DNA of 64,000 bases, from NCBI GenBank assembly GCA_025800385.1, contig JAOXRS010000120.1, forward strand, positions 353,107 to 417,106, given 5' to 3'. The notes under the pieces were generated by a model. The model saw nothing but the letters and a program-made list of their open reading frames with translations, made no database searches and was not told where the DNA came from. Source of the DNA: Candidatus Albibeggiatoa sp. nov. NOAA (GTDB lineage: Bacteria; Pseudomonadota; Gammaproteobacteria; Beggiatoales; Beggiatoaceae). This document shows, in pieces, positions 27,483 to 35,653 of this stretch. Numbering within the stretch: the first letter of the stretch is position 1; each line of letters starts with the position of its first letter. A program made the position numbers and the translations under genes.

Positions 27483-27754
27483 TGGAATATAAAGTTTTAG
27501 CCACAGTATTTATAGCCGTTTTCATCGCTGAACTCGGTGATAAAACCCAATTAGCAACAATGTTATTTGCAGCAGACAAGGAAGTCAGCAAATGGACGGT
27601 GTTTATCGGTGCGTCGCTTGCATTAATTGTTGCCTCTGGCATCGGTGTATTGGCAGGTGGGCTGATTTCACACTATATCAGTGAAAAGCACTTGCATTAT
27701 ATCGCTGGAGTGGGTTTTATTTTGATAGGCATATGGACACTGATTAAAGCGTAG
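27482..27754 (+). CDS. GDT1/UPF0016 family cation transporter, single-repeat form
   Basis: A 90-residue membrane protein with the signature ELGDKTQLATM (residues 17-27), the E-x-G-D-K/R-T/S cation-binding motif of the GDT1/TMEM165/MneA family. Eukaryotic and many bacterial members carry two inverted copies; this one has a single copy of three membrane segments, so it should function as a dimer. Family members move Mn2+ or Ca2+. Start overlaps the yciB stop, so the two are co-translated. Confidence 0.85.
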   Translation: MEYKVLATVFIAVFIAELGDKTQLATMLFAADKEVSKWTVFIGASLALIVASGIGVLAGGLISHYISEKHLHYIAGVGFILIGIWTLIKA

Positions 27755-27799
27755 GTTATGTCTATCTTATTGTTTCATCTATATTAAAATTATAACATC

Positions 27800-28378
27800 A
27801 TGCTGACACCACCATTTGATCTTTTTATCCGCGCCCTAGAATTTGCAGCACACAAACATTGTGACCAAAAACGCCGAGACGCAGGCCAAACCCCTTATAT
27901 CAACCATCCTATTCAAGTCGCCAATATTTTATGGCAAATCGGACAAGTGCAAGATGAAAATGTACTGTCTGCTGCATTATTACATGACACTTTAGAAGAT
28001 ACAGATACACAGCCTGAAGAGTTAGAAAAAGCCTTTAGTCAAGATATATTAACCCTAGTACAAGAAGTCAGTGATGATAAATCTTTGCCTAAAGCTGAAC
28101 GCAAACGCTTGCAAATTGTTCATGCTGCCACTATTTCATCTCAAGCCAAATTGATTAAGCTCGCGGATAAAATTGCAAATATTCAAGACATCGGGCAAGC
28201 CCCACCGACAGGTTGGTCATTGGAACGACGTTTAGAGTATTTAGATTGGAGTGAAAAAGTGATACAAGCTTTACGCGGGGTTAATCCTGCTTTAGAAGCA
28301 CACTTTGACAAATCTCTTAGTGCGGTACGCGAGCAGTTACAAGATAACAAGGCAGAGGATAAATCCTCAGATCAGTAA
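27800..28378 (+). CDS. HD-domain (p)ppGpp hydrolase-like protein
   Basis: A 192-residue protein consisting mainly of one HD domain. The first metal ligand is in PYINHPIQVANILWQ, the HD pair in ALLHDTLEDTDT (ED motif), and the distal Asp in KLADKIANIQDI. This is the arrangement of the hydrolase half of SpoT and of small alarmone hydrolases such as Mesh1. No synthetase domain is present. It probably removes pyrophosphate from (p)ppGpp, though the substrate is inferred from family. Confidence 0.8.
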   Translation: MLTPPFDLFIRALEFAAHKHCDQKRRDAGQTPYINHPIQVANILWQIGQVQDENVLSAALLHDTLEDTDTQPEELEKAFSQDILTLVQEVSDDKSLPKAERKRLQIVHAATISSQAKLIKLADKIANIQDIGQAPPTGWSLERRLEYLDWSEKVIQALRGVNPALEAHFDKSLSAVREQLQDNKAEDKSSDQ

Positions 28379-28400
28379 AGTTTAACCAAAGGAATATACA

Positions 28401-28700
28401 ATGTTATATGCCATTATTGCTGAAGATGTGGCTGATAGTTTAGAAGCCCGCTCGAAAACGCGTCCTGCGCATTTAGCCCGTTTAGAAACCTTGAAAGCTG
28501 AAGGTCGTTTAATTCTGGCAGGCCCTCATCCCGCAGTGGATTCACCTGATCCCGGAACAGTGGGTTTTAGCGGTAGTTTGATCGTGGCAGAATTTCCCTG
28601 TTTAGAAGATGCACAAACGTGGGCGGAAGCTGATCCTTATCGTGAAGCAGGTGTTTACGCCAAAGTCACGGTTAAACCATTTAAGAAAGTATTACCATGA
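28401..28700 (+). CDS. yciI: YciI-family protein
   Basis: A 99-residue single-domain protein of the YCII family with a ferredoxin-like fold. The signatures are [28 protein letters not shown] at the start (an Arg/His-rich active-site region), and [24 protein letters not shown] at the end. Function in the cell is not well defined. Preceded by AAGGA and overlapping the bolA start by four bases (ATGA). Confidence 0.9.
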   Translation: MLYAIIAEDVADSLEARSKTRPAHLARLETLKAEGRLILAGPHPAVDSPDPGTVGFSGSLIVAEFPCLEDAQTWAEADPYREAGVYAKVTVKPFKKVLP

Positions 28701-28966
28701 GTGAGCGTATTCAATTAATTCAAGACACCATTACTGCAGCACTTGAACCCAATCATTTTGAGATTGTAGATAACAGTGCACAACATGCGGGTCATGCAGG
28801 TGCAAAAAATGGCGGTCACTTTGATGTCATGATTGTGAGTGAAAAATTTGCAGGCTTGTCAATGGTTAAGCGTCATCAATTGGTTTATGCCTCGGTGCAA
28901 CATTTGATGAACACAGAAATCCATGCGCTTAGCATCAAAGCTTATACACCAGAAGAACAACAATAA
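28697..28966 (+). CDS. bolA: BolA-family protein
   Basis: An 89-residue protein with the BolA features: an N-terminal helix ([21 protein letters not shown]), SAQHAGHAG with conserved His residues, [29 protein letters not shown], and [11 protein letters not shown]. BolA proteins pair with monothiol glutaredoxins and take part in iron-sulfur cluster handling and stress responses. The order yciI-bolA-parvulin is common in gammaproteobacteria. Confidence 0.93.
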   Translation: MSERIQLIQDTITAALEPNHFEIVDNSAQHAGHAGAKNGGHFDVMIVSEKFAGLSMVKRHQLVYASVQHLMNTEIHALSIKAYTPEEQQ

Positions 28967-29005
28967 GTTTTTAGTACCATTTAACCTACCTATTGTGGAG
29001 ACAGT

Positions 29006-30010
29006 ATGAATTTTAAATTAGCCTCTTGCGTATTCTCTTGTAGCTTATTATTAGCAGGCCAAAGCTATGCAGCACCTGAAGACCCTATTGTTATCGTTAA
29101 CGGTGAAGTGGTCACAGAGCAAGATTACGAAAACTACAAAACTATGCGCGAAGAGCAGCAAAGACAAGGTGAGCCTGAGCCGACTCAACAAGATTTAATC
29201 GAAGAATTGATTAAACGTGAATTGGTGGTACAAGACGCTGAAAAACAAGGCTTAGACAAAACACCTAACTTTATCGCACGTTATGAATCGATTCGTGGCA
29301 ACTTGTTAGCAAACGTTGCAACCCAAGCGTATTTAGACAAGAATACATTTACTGAAGCGCAATTAAAACAACGCTATGAAGACGAAATGGCTAAATTAAC
29401 ATTGCCTAATGAATTTAAAACTCGTCACATTTTGTTAGAAGATGAAGCAGCGGCTAAATCAATGATTGCACAGCTAGATGAAGGTAACGACTTCTCTGAA
29501 TTAGCAAAAGCACACTCTATCGACTCAGGCTCTTCTGAAGAAGGCGGTGATATTGGTTGGGTTCGTGTTGGTCAAGTGGTTGAAAAATTTGCAGCAGCTT
29601 TAGAAGGCATTGAAAAAGGCACATACAGCAAAACACCTGTGAATACAGAATTTGGTTGGCATGTGATTATGGTTGATGACAAACGTGCATTACAAGCACC
29701 TCCATTTGATGCTTTAAAAGACCGCATTGCAGCTTTAGTTAAAGAAGAGCAAATCATTGAATATTTAACAGGTTTACGTGAAGCGGCGAAAGTGGAAATT
29801 AAAACAGCCGCTGCCGAGGAAGCTCCAGCAGAACAAACAGCAGCTGAAACTGTAGCAGTAGAAAGTGCAGAACAGCCTGCTACTGAAGCCGCTCCAGCAG
29901 AAAGTGCAGAACAGCCTGCTACTGAAGCCGCTCCAGTGGAAAGCGCAGAAGCAGAGCAAGCAGCAGAAAGTACAGAACAATCTGCTACTGAAGCAACGCC
30001 AGCTAAGTAA
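29006..30010 (+). CDS. Periplasmic parvulin-type peptidyl-prolyl isomerase
   Basis: A 334-residue exported foldase. A signal peptide (to about residue 22, QSYAA) is followed by a SurA-like N-terminal helical region (QDLIEELIKRELVVQDAEKQGL) and a parvulin domain at about residues 137-230 (TRHILLEDEAAAKSMI, FSELAKAHSIDSGSSEEGGDIGWV, FGWHVIMVDD). The last about 65 residues are an Ala/Glu/Pro-rich tail with a 13-residue perfect repeat, unusual for PpiC-like proteins. It likely helps outer-membrane protein folding. Last gene of the yciB-yciI-bolA group, closed by a strong hairpin at 30023. Confidence 0.9.
   Translation: MNFKLASCVFSCSLLLAGQSYAAPEDPIVIVNGEVVTEQDYENYKTMREEQQRQGEPEPTQQDLIEELIKRELVVQDAEKQGLDKTPNFIARYESIRGNLLANVATQAYLDKNTFTEAQLKQRYEDEMAKLTLPNEFKTRHILLEDEAAAKSMIAQLDEGNDFSELAKAHSIDSGSSEEGGDIGWVRVGQVVEKFAAALEGIEKGTYSKTPVNTEFGWHVIMVDDKRALQAPPFDALKDRIAALVKEEQIIEYLTGLREAAKVEIKTAAAEEAPAEQTAAETVAVESAEQPATEAAPAESAEQPATEAAPVESAEAEQAAESTEQSATEATPAK
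29861..29938 (+). repeat. Perfect 39-bp tandem repeat in the parvulin tail
   Basis: Two adjacent 39-base units (29861-29899, 29900-29938) encoding ESAEQPATEAAP(A/V). A degenerate third copy follows (ESTEQSATEATPA). The near identity suggests recent slippage or unequal exchange. Confidence 0.85.
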
Positions 30011-30022
30011 TTAGCACATTTT

Positions 30023-30060
30023 ATACTACACTCTCATAATTCAGTGTTTGAGTGTAGTAT
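30023..30060. terminator. Bidirectional terminator, parvulin / OmpA-like gene
   Basis: Perfect 11-bp inverted repeat ATACTACACTC / GAGTGTAGTAT with a 16-base loop, between convergent stops at 30010 and 30095. Confidence 0.75.
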
Positions 30061-30094
30061 GCATGACACCTTCCTAAACACATCTCTCAGAATA

Positions 30095-30829
30095 TTAATT
30101 TGCAGCTAAGCCAATTGTTTTTGATATGGTGACTTGAACCCGTGGCTGTTGCGAACGATTATTAGAAAACGACTGACGAGAACCTAAGCCTTTTACAATT
30201 AAGCGATTAGATGCAATACCTTGACGCATCAAAGCAAAACGCACAGCATTGGCCTGACGATAAGACAAGCCATCATTAAAATCAGAACTACCTCGTGTGG
30301 CTGTATGTCCTTCAATTAAAGCCTGTTGACGGGGGTATTTTTTCAAAAACTGGGCAATTTGCTGGATTGCATCTAATTCTTCTAAATTTTTCTGATTTTC
30401 ATCAAACAGTGGTTTGCTTGGTAAGATAAAAGCCACTCCATTTTTAATTTGATAAGATTCTACTTGTACAGAAGGTGCAACACTTTTATGCGGTAAAAGG
30501 TTTTGGCGCGGGATGATTTTTTTAGGTTGTTTACTCAAGTGACTCATTGCTAGTTCTGACTTTTCAATGGCAATACGGGCAAATTCTTGAATATCACGTT
30601 CATTTCTTGATTTTTCTGCCTGTTGTAGTGCAATTTTTGCTTCTGCTAAGGTGTACTTTTGTTCAGCAGCCGAAGGCATAGATTCTGCTTTTGCATACGT
30701 GAGGCGGGCTTGTTCTAATAATTTATTTTTATCAGGAATACCACCACAAGCTTGCAATAAAAGCAGACAGCTAAATAGGGCTATCAGACTCTTTGTAATG
30801 CCTGCAGCTGTTATTTGAAAAATTTGCAT
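30095..30829 (-). CDS. Lipoprotein with DUF4398-like helical region and OmpA-like domain
   Basis: A 244-residue protein. The lipobox is LLLLQAC (Cys28). Residues about 33-95 are helical and Ala/Glu-rich (LLEQARLTYAKAESMPSAAEQKYTLAEAKIALQQAEKSRNERD), as in DUF4398. The OmpA-like C-terminal domain covers about residues 130-240 (IEGHTATRGSSDFNDGLSYRQANAVRFALMRQGIASNRLIVKGLG), which in the family binds peptidoglycan. The final NRR motif is altered to SQQPRVQVTI. It probably tethers the outer membrane to the cell wall. It stands alone between convergent and upstream unrelated genes. Confidence 0.82.
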   Translation of the reverse strand: MQIFQITAAGITKSLIALFSCLLLLQACGGIPDKNKLLEQARLTYAKAESMPSAAEQKYTLAEAKIALQQAEKSRNERDIQEFARIAIEKSELAMSHLSKQPKKIIPRQNLLPHKSVAPSVQVESYQIKNGVAFILPSKPLFDENQKNLEELDAIQQIAQFLKKYPRQQALIEGHTATRGSSDFNDGLSYRQANAVRFALMRQGIASNRLIVKGLGSRQSFSNNRSQQPRVQVTISKTIGLAAN

Positions 30830-30989
30830 AATATGACCTTTTTATCAAGCTTAGTAGAAAGGTGTACCCACGCTTTTATAAATTGTTCTATATCAATTGG
30901 TTGAAAGTGTATACTAGGCGTTTTCAAACCTAAACCATCATACTCGTATACGTTATCATTTAACCGATTTTTTTAAGTATTAAAAGTCT

Positions 30990-33110
30990 TTAGCATAATT
31001 CTAATCCAGACAGCGAAACCATCAGCCATTTTTGTCCTTCTTTTTCAAAATTGACGAGGATGCGTGCAAAGTCACCACTGCCTTCTACTTCGGTTACAAT
31101 ACCTGCTCCAAAGCTTGGATGCTTAACTCGATTACCCATTTCAAAACGAGGGATGGCCACCTGATTCACAGTAGTTTTCATGCGCACTTCTTGGGTTAAT
31201 TCAGCTGGAATTTCATGGATAAAACGCGAAGGTCGAGTAAAATCACGTAAGCCTCGGGTCATTCGGGTTTCACTATGACATAAGTACAATACTTGTTTGG
31301 CTCGTGTAATCCCAACATAGCACAAGCGTCGCTCTTCATCGAGTTTACCTTCTTTGATTGTATTTTCATGTGGGAATAACCCTTCTTCCAAACCGCATAA
31401 AAACACTTGTTCAAACTCTAAACCTTTGGCTAAATGCAAGGTCATCATTTGCACACAATCTTCATAATCGCTGGCCTGCATATCACCTGATTCCAATGCT
31501 GCGTGTGCTAGGAATGTAGATAATGGATCATTGCCATCTTTGGCCGAAGCTTCGAACTCTTTGGCTGCCGTGACCAATTCTTCTAAGTTTTCAATGCGGC
31601 GTTGTGCTTCTTCTTTCGGTGCTTTTTTATAATTTTCGATCAAGCCACTATGTTCATTTATATATAAAACTTGCTCGTTTAATTTTAGTTGTGCGATGTT
31701 TTTCTCTAATTGTAAAATTAGCTCTAAAAAGCCATTTAAACTTTTGGTCGCACGATTATTCAATTGGTTGGTTGAGGTTAGTTCATTTGCTGCTTCCCAT
31801 AAGGCAATACCTTGTTGTCGGGCAAATTGGCGCACGGCTTCCACTGTTTTATCACCGATTCCACGCTTAGGTGTATTAATAATACGTTCAAATGCACTGT
31901 CATCATTTTTATGCAAAATCAGGCGCAAATAAGCCAATACATCTTTAATTTCAGCCCGCTCATAAAATCGTAAACCGCCATAAATCCGATAAGGAATGCT
32001 TTTTTTTATCATCGCTTCTTCAAATACACGAGATTGTGCTGAAGTACGATATAGAATCGCAATTTCCTTTAAATGCCTATCACTTTGCTCAATTTGACTT
32101 GCTACAAAGTCAGCCTCGTCAATTTCGTTATAAGCGGTATAAATATAAATTGGTTCGCCTGCGTTGCCTTCTGTCCATAAGTTCTTACCCAACCGTTCAG
32201 GGTTATTGTCAATCAAGGCATTGGCTGCGGCTAATACCGTACCTGTTGAACGATAATTTTGCTCTAAACGAATGGTTTGTGTATCAGTATAATTGTCGGC
32301 AAATTGTTGAATGTGCTCAATCTTCGCACCACGCCAACCATAAATAGATTGATCGTCATCACCGACCACAAATAATAATGATTTTGAACCTGTTAATAAT
32401 CGCAGCCACGCGTATTGAATGCTGTTTGTGTCTTGGAATTCATCGACTAAAATATGCTTAAATCGTTGTTGATATTGGAATAGTAAGGCCTCGTTATCAC
32501 GGAATAATTCATAGCTGCGTAATAATAACTCTGAAAAATCCACCACGCCCATACGTTGGCAATCTGCTTCATAAGCTGCGTAAAGCTGGATCATTTGCTT
32601 TAGCCATGTTTCATAATCTTCGGCAATAATATCTTTTGCACGCAGACCTTGTTCTTTTCGATGATTGATAAAATACTGAATTTCTTTTGGTATCCAGACT
32701 TTTTCATCAAGTTGCATGGTACGTACAATGCGTTTAATCACCCGCAATTGGTCGTCGCTATCGAGGATTTGAAAATTTTGCGGTAAATTGGCTTCTTGGT
32801 AATGAGTACGTAATAAGCGATGGGCTGTGCCGTGAAACGTACCGACCCAAAGTCCTTGCATCGACCCTTTAATTAAATGCTGAATCCGCTGCTGCATTTC
32901 TCGAGCGGCTTTATTGGTAAATGTGACCGCCAAAATATTGTGTGGACGGCTTTGGTTAGTGGCGATTAAAAAAGCAATCCGATGCACTAACACCCGTGTT
33001 TTACCTGTTCCTGCCCCAGCAATCACCAATACAGGTTTTAAGTCAGCGGCGACAGCGTCACGTTGCTGTTTATTTAAAGGGGTTAAAATATCAGAAATCA
33101 GGTCGTCCAT
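30990..33110 (-). CDS. uvrD: UvrD/Rep-family DNA helicase II
   Basis: A 706-residue superfamily 1A 3'-5' helicase for mismatch and excision repair. The start is set at MDDLISDILTPLNKQQRDAV, matching family N-termini; the open frame runs 55 codons further upstream without a credible start. Motif I is GAGTGKTRVL, motif Ia AVTFTNKAAREMQQRI, motif II VDEFQDTN, motif III VGDDDQSIYGWRGA, motif IV LEQNYRS, motif V MTLHLAKGLEFEQVF, motif VI VGITRAKQ. The C-terminal FGAGIVTEVEGSGDFARILVNFE is the UvrD-type Tudor-like tail that contacts RNA polymerase and partners. Confidence 0.93.
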   Translation of the reverse strand: MDDLISDILTPLNKQQRDAVAADLKPVLVIAGAGTGKTRVLVHRIAFLIATNQSRPHNILAVTFTNKAAREMQQRIQHLIKGSMQGLWVGTFHGTAHRLLRTHYQEANLPQNFQILDSDDQLRVIKRIVRTMQLDEKVWIPKEIQYFINHRKEQGLRAKDIIAEDYETWLKQMIQLYAAYEADCQRMGVVDFSELLLRSYELFRDNEALLFQYQQRFKHILVDEFQDTNSIQYAWLRLLTGSKSLLFVVGDDDQSIYGWRGAKIEHIQQFADNYTDTQTIRLEQNYRSTGTVLAAANALIDNNPERLGKNLWTEGNAGEPIYIYTAYNEIDEADFVASQIEQSDRHLKEIAILYRTSAQSRVFEEAMIKKSIPYRIYGGLRFYERAEIKDVLAYLRLILHKNDDSAFERIINTPKRGIGDKTVEAVRQFARQQGIALWEAANELTSTNQLNNRATKSLNGFLELILQLEKNIAQLKLNEQVLYINEHSGLIENYKKAPKEEAQRRIENLEELVTAAKEFEASAKDGNDPLSTFLAHAALESGDMQASDYEDCVQMMTLHLAKGLEFEQVFLCGLEEGLFPHENTIKEGKLDEERRLCYVGITRAKQVLYLCHSETRMTRGLRDFTRPSRFIHEIPAELTQEVRMKTTVNQVAIPRFEMGNRVKHPSFGAGIVTEVEGSGDFARILVNFEKEGQKWLMVSLSGLELC

Positions 33111-33291
33111 TTTTCTACTTATATACAGGGTGAAAAGCTTGATAATATTAGGTTTTATTGGCTTTTTATACCAAGTAGGGCAGTATACTAAAAATAGATT
33201 ATAAAGTCTTGAAGGAATTAGGAGATGGGAATAATTAGATAAAGAGTCAGTGGGCAAGATGCCTGAGCACCACACCCACTAAGCCGACAAA

Positions 33292-33759
33292 TTAGATATA
33301 TAAACAAATATCTGATTCACCCGCAAATTCAAAGAATGCTGCCGCACCTGCGTACTCAACATCACTTACAAAATCTTTTGTATCGAACTCAAATAAATCG
33401 ACTGTCATTTGACAAGCAATCATTTTGACTTCTGCCTCGACACATAGCTCACGTAATTCCTCAAGACTAGCCACGCCTTTTGATTTCATTTTCTTTTTCA
33501 TCATGCTAGTCATAAAGCCTTGCATACCTGGTAATGCTTGTACCATCACAGGGACGGGCGCAGGCATAGGCATCGCAGGATTACCCAAAGAGCTCACTTG
33601 TAATTTTAAATCTTTACGCAATAATTGTAAGCCATAGAACGTAAAGAAAATTTGCACTTCGTAGCCTAATGCAGCTGCAGTGGACGCTAAAATGAATGGC
33701 GGGTAAGCCCAATCTAACGTACCTTTAGTTGCGATAATTGCAAGTTTTTTCTGTTCCAT
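33292..33759 (-). CDS. dsrE2: DsrE2-type sulfur carrier protein
   Basis: A 155-residue DsrE/F-like protein with the DsrE2 layout: KLAIIATKGTLDWAYPPFILASTAAALGYEVQIFFTFYGLQLL at the N-terminus, a Met/Pro-rich middle (NPAMPMPAPVPVMVQALPG), and CVEAEVKMIACQMTVDLF with two cysteines (the second of the CQM type being the likely sulfur carrier). Directly downstream of tusA with a 27-base gap. In sulfur oxidisers rhd-tusA-dsrE2 sets pass sulfane sulfur in the cytoplasm, so this pair probably does the same. Confidence 0.88.
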   Translation of the reverse strand: MEQKKLAIIATKGTLDWAYPPFILASTAAALGYEVQIFFTFYGLQLLRKDLKLQVSSLGNPAMPMPAPVPVMVQALPGMQGFMTSMMKKKMKSKGVASLEELRELCVEAEVKMIACQMTVDLFEFDTKDFVSDVEYAGAAAFFEFAGESDICLYI

Positions 33760-33786
33760 CGGGAGTACCTCCGCAGCAGACTAGGG

Positions 33787-34017
33787 TTAAGCTTTCTTGA
33801 TTAAGAATGTGTATTTGCCACCTTCTTCACCAGAAGCAAGCAACTCATTACCCGTTTGTTTAGCAAAAGCTTCAAAGTCTTTTACAGAACCGGGGTCAGT
33901 TGCGATAATACGCAATACTTTGCCTGAATCCATTTGCGCTAATGTTTTCTTAGCACGTAAAATAGGAAGTGGACAGTTTAAACCTGACGCATCTAATTCT
34001 TGATCGAAATCAGCCAT
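33787..34017 (-). CDS. tusA: TusA sulfur-transfer protein
   Basis: A 76-residue protein with the active-site motif LDASGLNCPLPILRAKKTL; the Cys carries a persulfide. GSVKDFEAFAKQTGN and the end YTFLIKKA complete the family pattern. AAGGAGAA before the ATG gives strong initiation. First gene of a two-gene minus-strand unit with dsrE2 and divergent from cysG. In tRNA thiolation TusA hands sulfur to TusD, but the dsrE2 partner suggests a role in dissimilatory sulfur oxidation here. Confidence 0.92.
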   Translation of the reverse strand: MADFDQELDASGLNCPLPILRAKKTLAQMDSGKVLRIIATDPGSVKDFEAFAKQTGNELLASGEEGGKYTFLIKKA

Positions 34018-34194
34018 GACATTCTCCTTGTGTAAATTTACAATAGTAGTGGTTTGAAATTTTTGGTGACTAAATATTAACTTTAGAAAACCATTTTATT
34101 CTTATATACTAATTCAACAAATTACGCAAGTGTATGATGCAACGCACAAAAACACTGCTTTCTCTAAAACAATAAACTAAAACGTTGAACAATT

Positions 34195-35604
34195 ATGGAT
34201 TTTTTACCTATTTTTCTCAATATTCGAGATAAAAATTGTTTAGTTGTTGGCGGTGGTACAACTGCAACTCGACGCACTGAATTACTCTTACAAGCTCAAG
34301 CCAAAGTACATGTGGTTGCACCTGAGCTCAGCGAAAGCTTACAAACATGGCTTGAACAACAAAAGCTTACCTATCGCCAAGGGCAATTTGAACTCAAAGA
34401 TTTACAACAGAAATGCCTGATTATCGCAGCCACGAATGACAAAGCGGTGAATGCAGAAATTTCTAAACAAGCACACGCTTATAATATTCCTGTCAATGTG
34501 GTCGATCAGCCTGAATTGTGTAGTTTTATCGTGCCTTCAATTATTGATCGCCATCCTGTGCAAATCGCTGTATCTACAGGTGGTGCGTCTCCCGTGTTAG
34601 CACGTTTATTACGGGCAAAATTAGAAAGTGTTATTCCTTCTGCTTATGGGCGATTGGCCGAATTTATGGCGCAATTTAGGGATAAAGTGAAGAAAAGCTT
34701 ACCCTTCGAACAACGACGGGGTTTTTGGGAAAATGTATTACAAGGCTCGATTGCAGAGATGTTATTGTCTGGTCACACACAAGAAGCCCATGACGAATTA
34801 GAACGTATTTTACAAGACAAAGATAAAATTCAGAAATTTGGTGAAGTGTATCTTGTCGGAGGAGGGCCAGGTGATCCTGATTTGCTCACATTCCGTGCTT
34901 TGCGTTTAATGCAGCAAGCCGATGTTGTATTGTATGATCGATTGATTTCATCAGCAGTATTAAATTTGGTACGTCGTGATGCCGAACGGATTTATGTAGG
35001 CAAACAAACCAGTAATCATGCTGTGCCACAAGAAGAAATTAATCAGCTTTTGGCTAAGTTAGCGAAACAAGGTAAACGGGTATTGCGCTTAAAAGGCGGC
35101 GATCCGTTTATGTTCGGCCGTGGTGGGGAAGAAATTGAGACATTAATGGCAGAAGGTGTACCGTTTCAAGTTGTTCCTGGTATTACCGCTGCTTTAGGCA
35201 TGTCCTCTTACGCAGGAATTCCTCTGACTCATCGCGATTATGCTCAATCCTGCATTTTCGTCACAGGACATTTAAAAGATGATTCTGTAGATTTAAATTG
35301 GTCAATGCTAGCACATGAAAACCAAACTTTAGTGATTTACATGGGATTAAGAACCTTACCGATTATCTGTGAAAAATTAATTGAAAATGGTCTTTCCAAG
35401 GATAAACCTGCGGCATTAGTGCAAAAAGCCACGACTTCAGATCAAGTTGTTGTGACAGGCACTTTAGAAACACTAGCAGAAAAAGTTGAAGCGGCAGGCA
35501 TTACCAAACAAAGTTTAATTGTGGTCGGTGATGTGGTGAAATTACATGAAAAATTGGACTGGTTTGATTCTAATACAGGCGTGAAATTGACCGATAGCAT
35601 TTAG
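34195..35604 (+). CDS. cysG: Siroheme synthase, multifunctional
   Basis: A 469-residue fusion. The N-terminal part (1-about 205) is the precorrin-2 dehydrogenase/ferrochelatase: MDFLPIFLNIRDKNCLVVGGGTTATRR with a GxGxxA-type NAD site, and QIAVSTGGASPVLARLLRAKLE. The C-terminal part (from about 218, VYLVGGGPGDPDLLTFRALRLMQQADVVLYDRLIS) is the uroporphyrinogen-III C-methyltransferase, with LKGGDPFMFGRGGEE. Together these convert uroporphyrinogen III to siroheme. Siroheme is the cofactor of sulfite reductases (including the Dsr type), which fits the neighbouring tusA-dsrE2. Divergent from tusA over about 180 bases. Confidence 0.96.
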   Translation: MDFLPIFLNIRDKNCLVVGGGTTATRRTELLLQAQAKVHVVAPELSESLQTWLEQQKLTYRQGQFELKDLQQKCLIIAATNDKAVNAEISKQAHAYNIPVNVVDQPELCSFIVPSIIDRHPVQIAVSTGGASPVLARLLRAKLESVIPSAYGRLAEFMAQFRDKVKKSLPFEQRRGFWENVLQGSIAEMLLSGHTQEAHDELERILQDKDKIQKFGEVYLVGGGPGDPDLLTFRALRLMQQADVVLYDRLISSAVLNLVRRDAERIYVGKQTSNHAVPQEEINQLLAKLAKQGKRVLRLKGGDPFMFGRGGEEIETLMAEGVPFQVVPGITAALGMSSYAGIPLTHRDYAQSCIFVTGHLKDDSVDLNWSMLAHENQTLVIYMGLRTLPIICEKLIENGLSKDKPAALVQKATTSDQVVVTGTLETLAEKVEAAGITKQSLIVVGDVVKLHEKLDWFDSNTGVKLTDSI

Positions 35605-35611
35605 TGATCGA

Positions 35612-35642
35612 TTGGCAGTTCACATCATTTAAGGACTGCCAA
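35612..35642. terminator. Bidirectional hairpin between cysG and a glycosyltransferase gene
   Basis: TTGGCAGTTC / GGACTGCCAA, ten base pairs with one wobble and an 11-base loop, between convergent stops. Its right arm carries the AGGACTGCCAACC motif that recurs near 60520 and 60570. Confidence 0.6.
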
Positions 35643-35653
35643 CCTAACAATCA

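Noticed and set aside
32914..33275. Upstream extension of uvrD by 55 codons and an antisense frame
   Set aside because: The family N-terminus starts at 33110; the extension has no family similarity and the antisense frame is a shadow.
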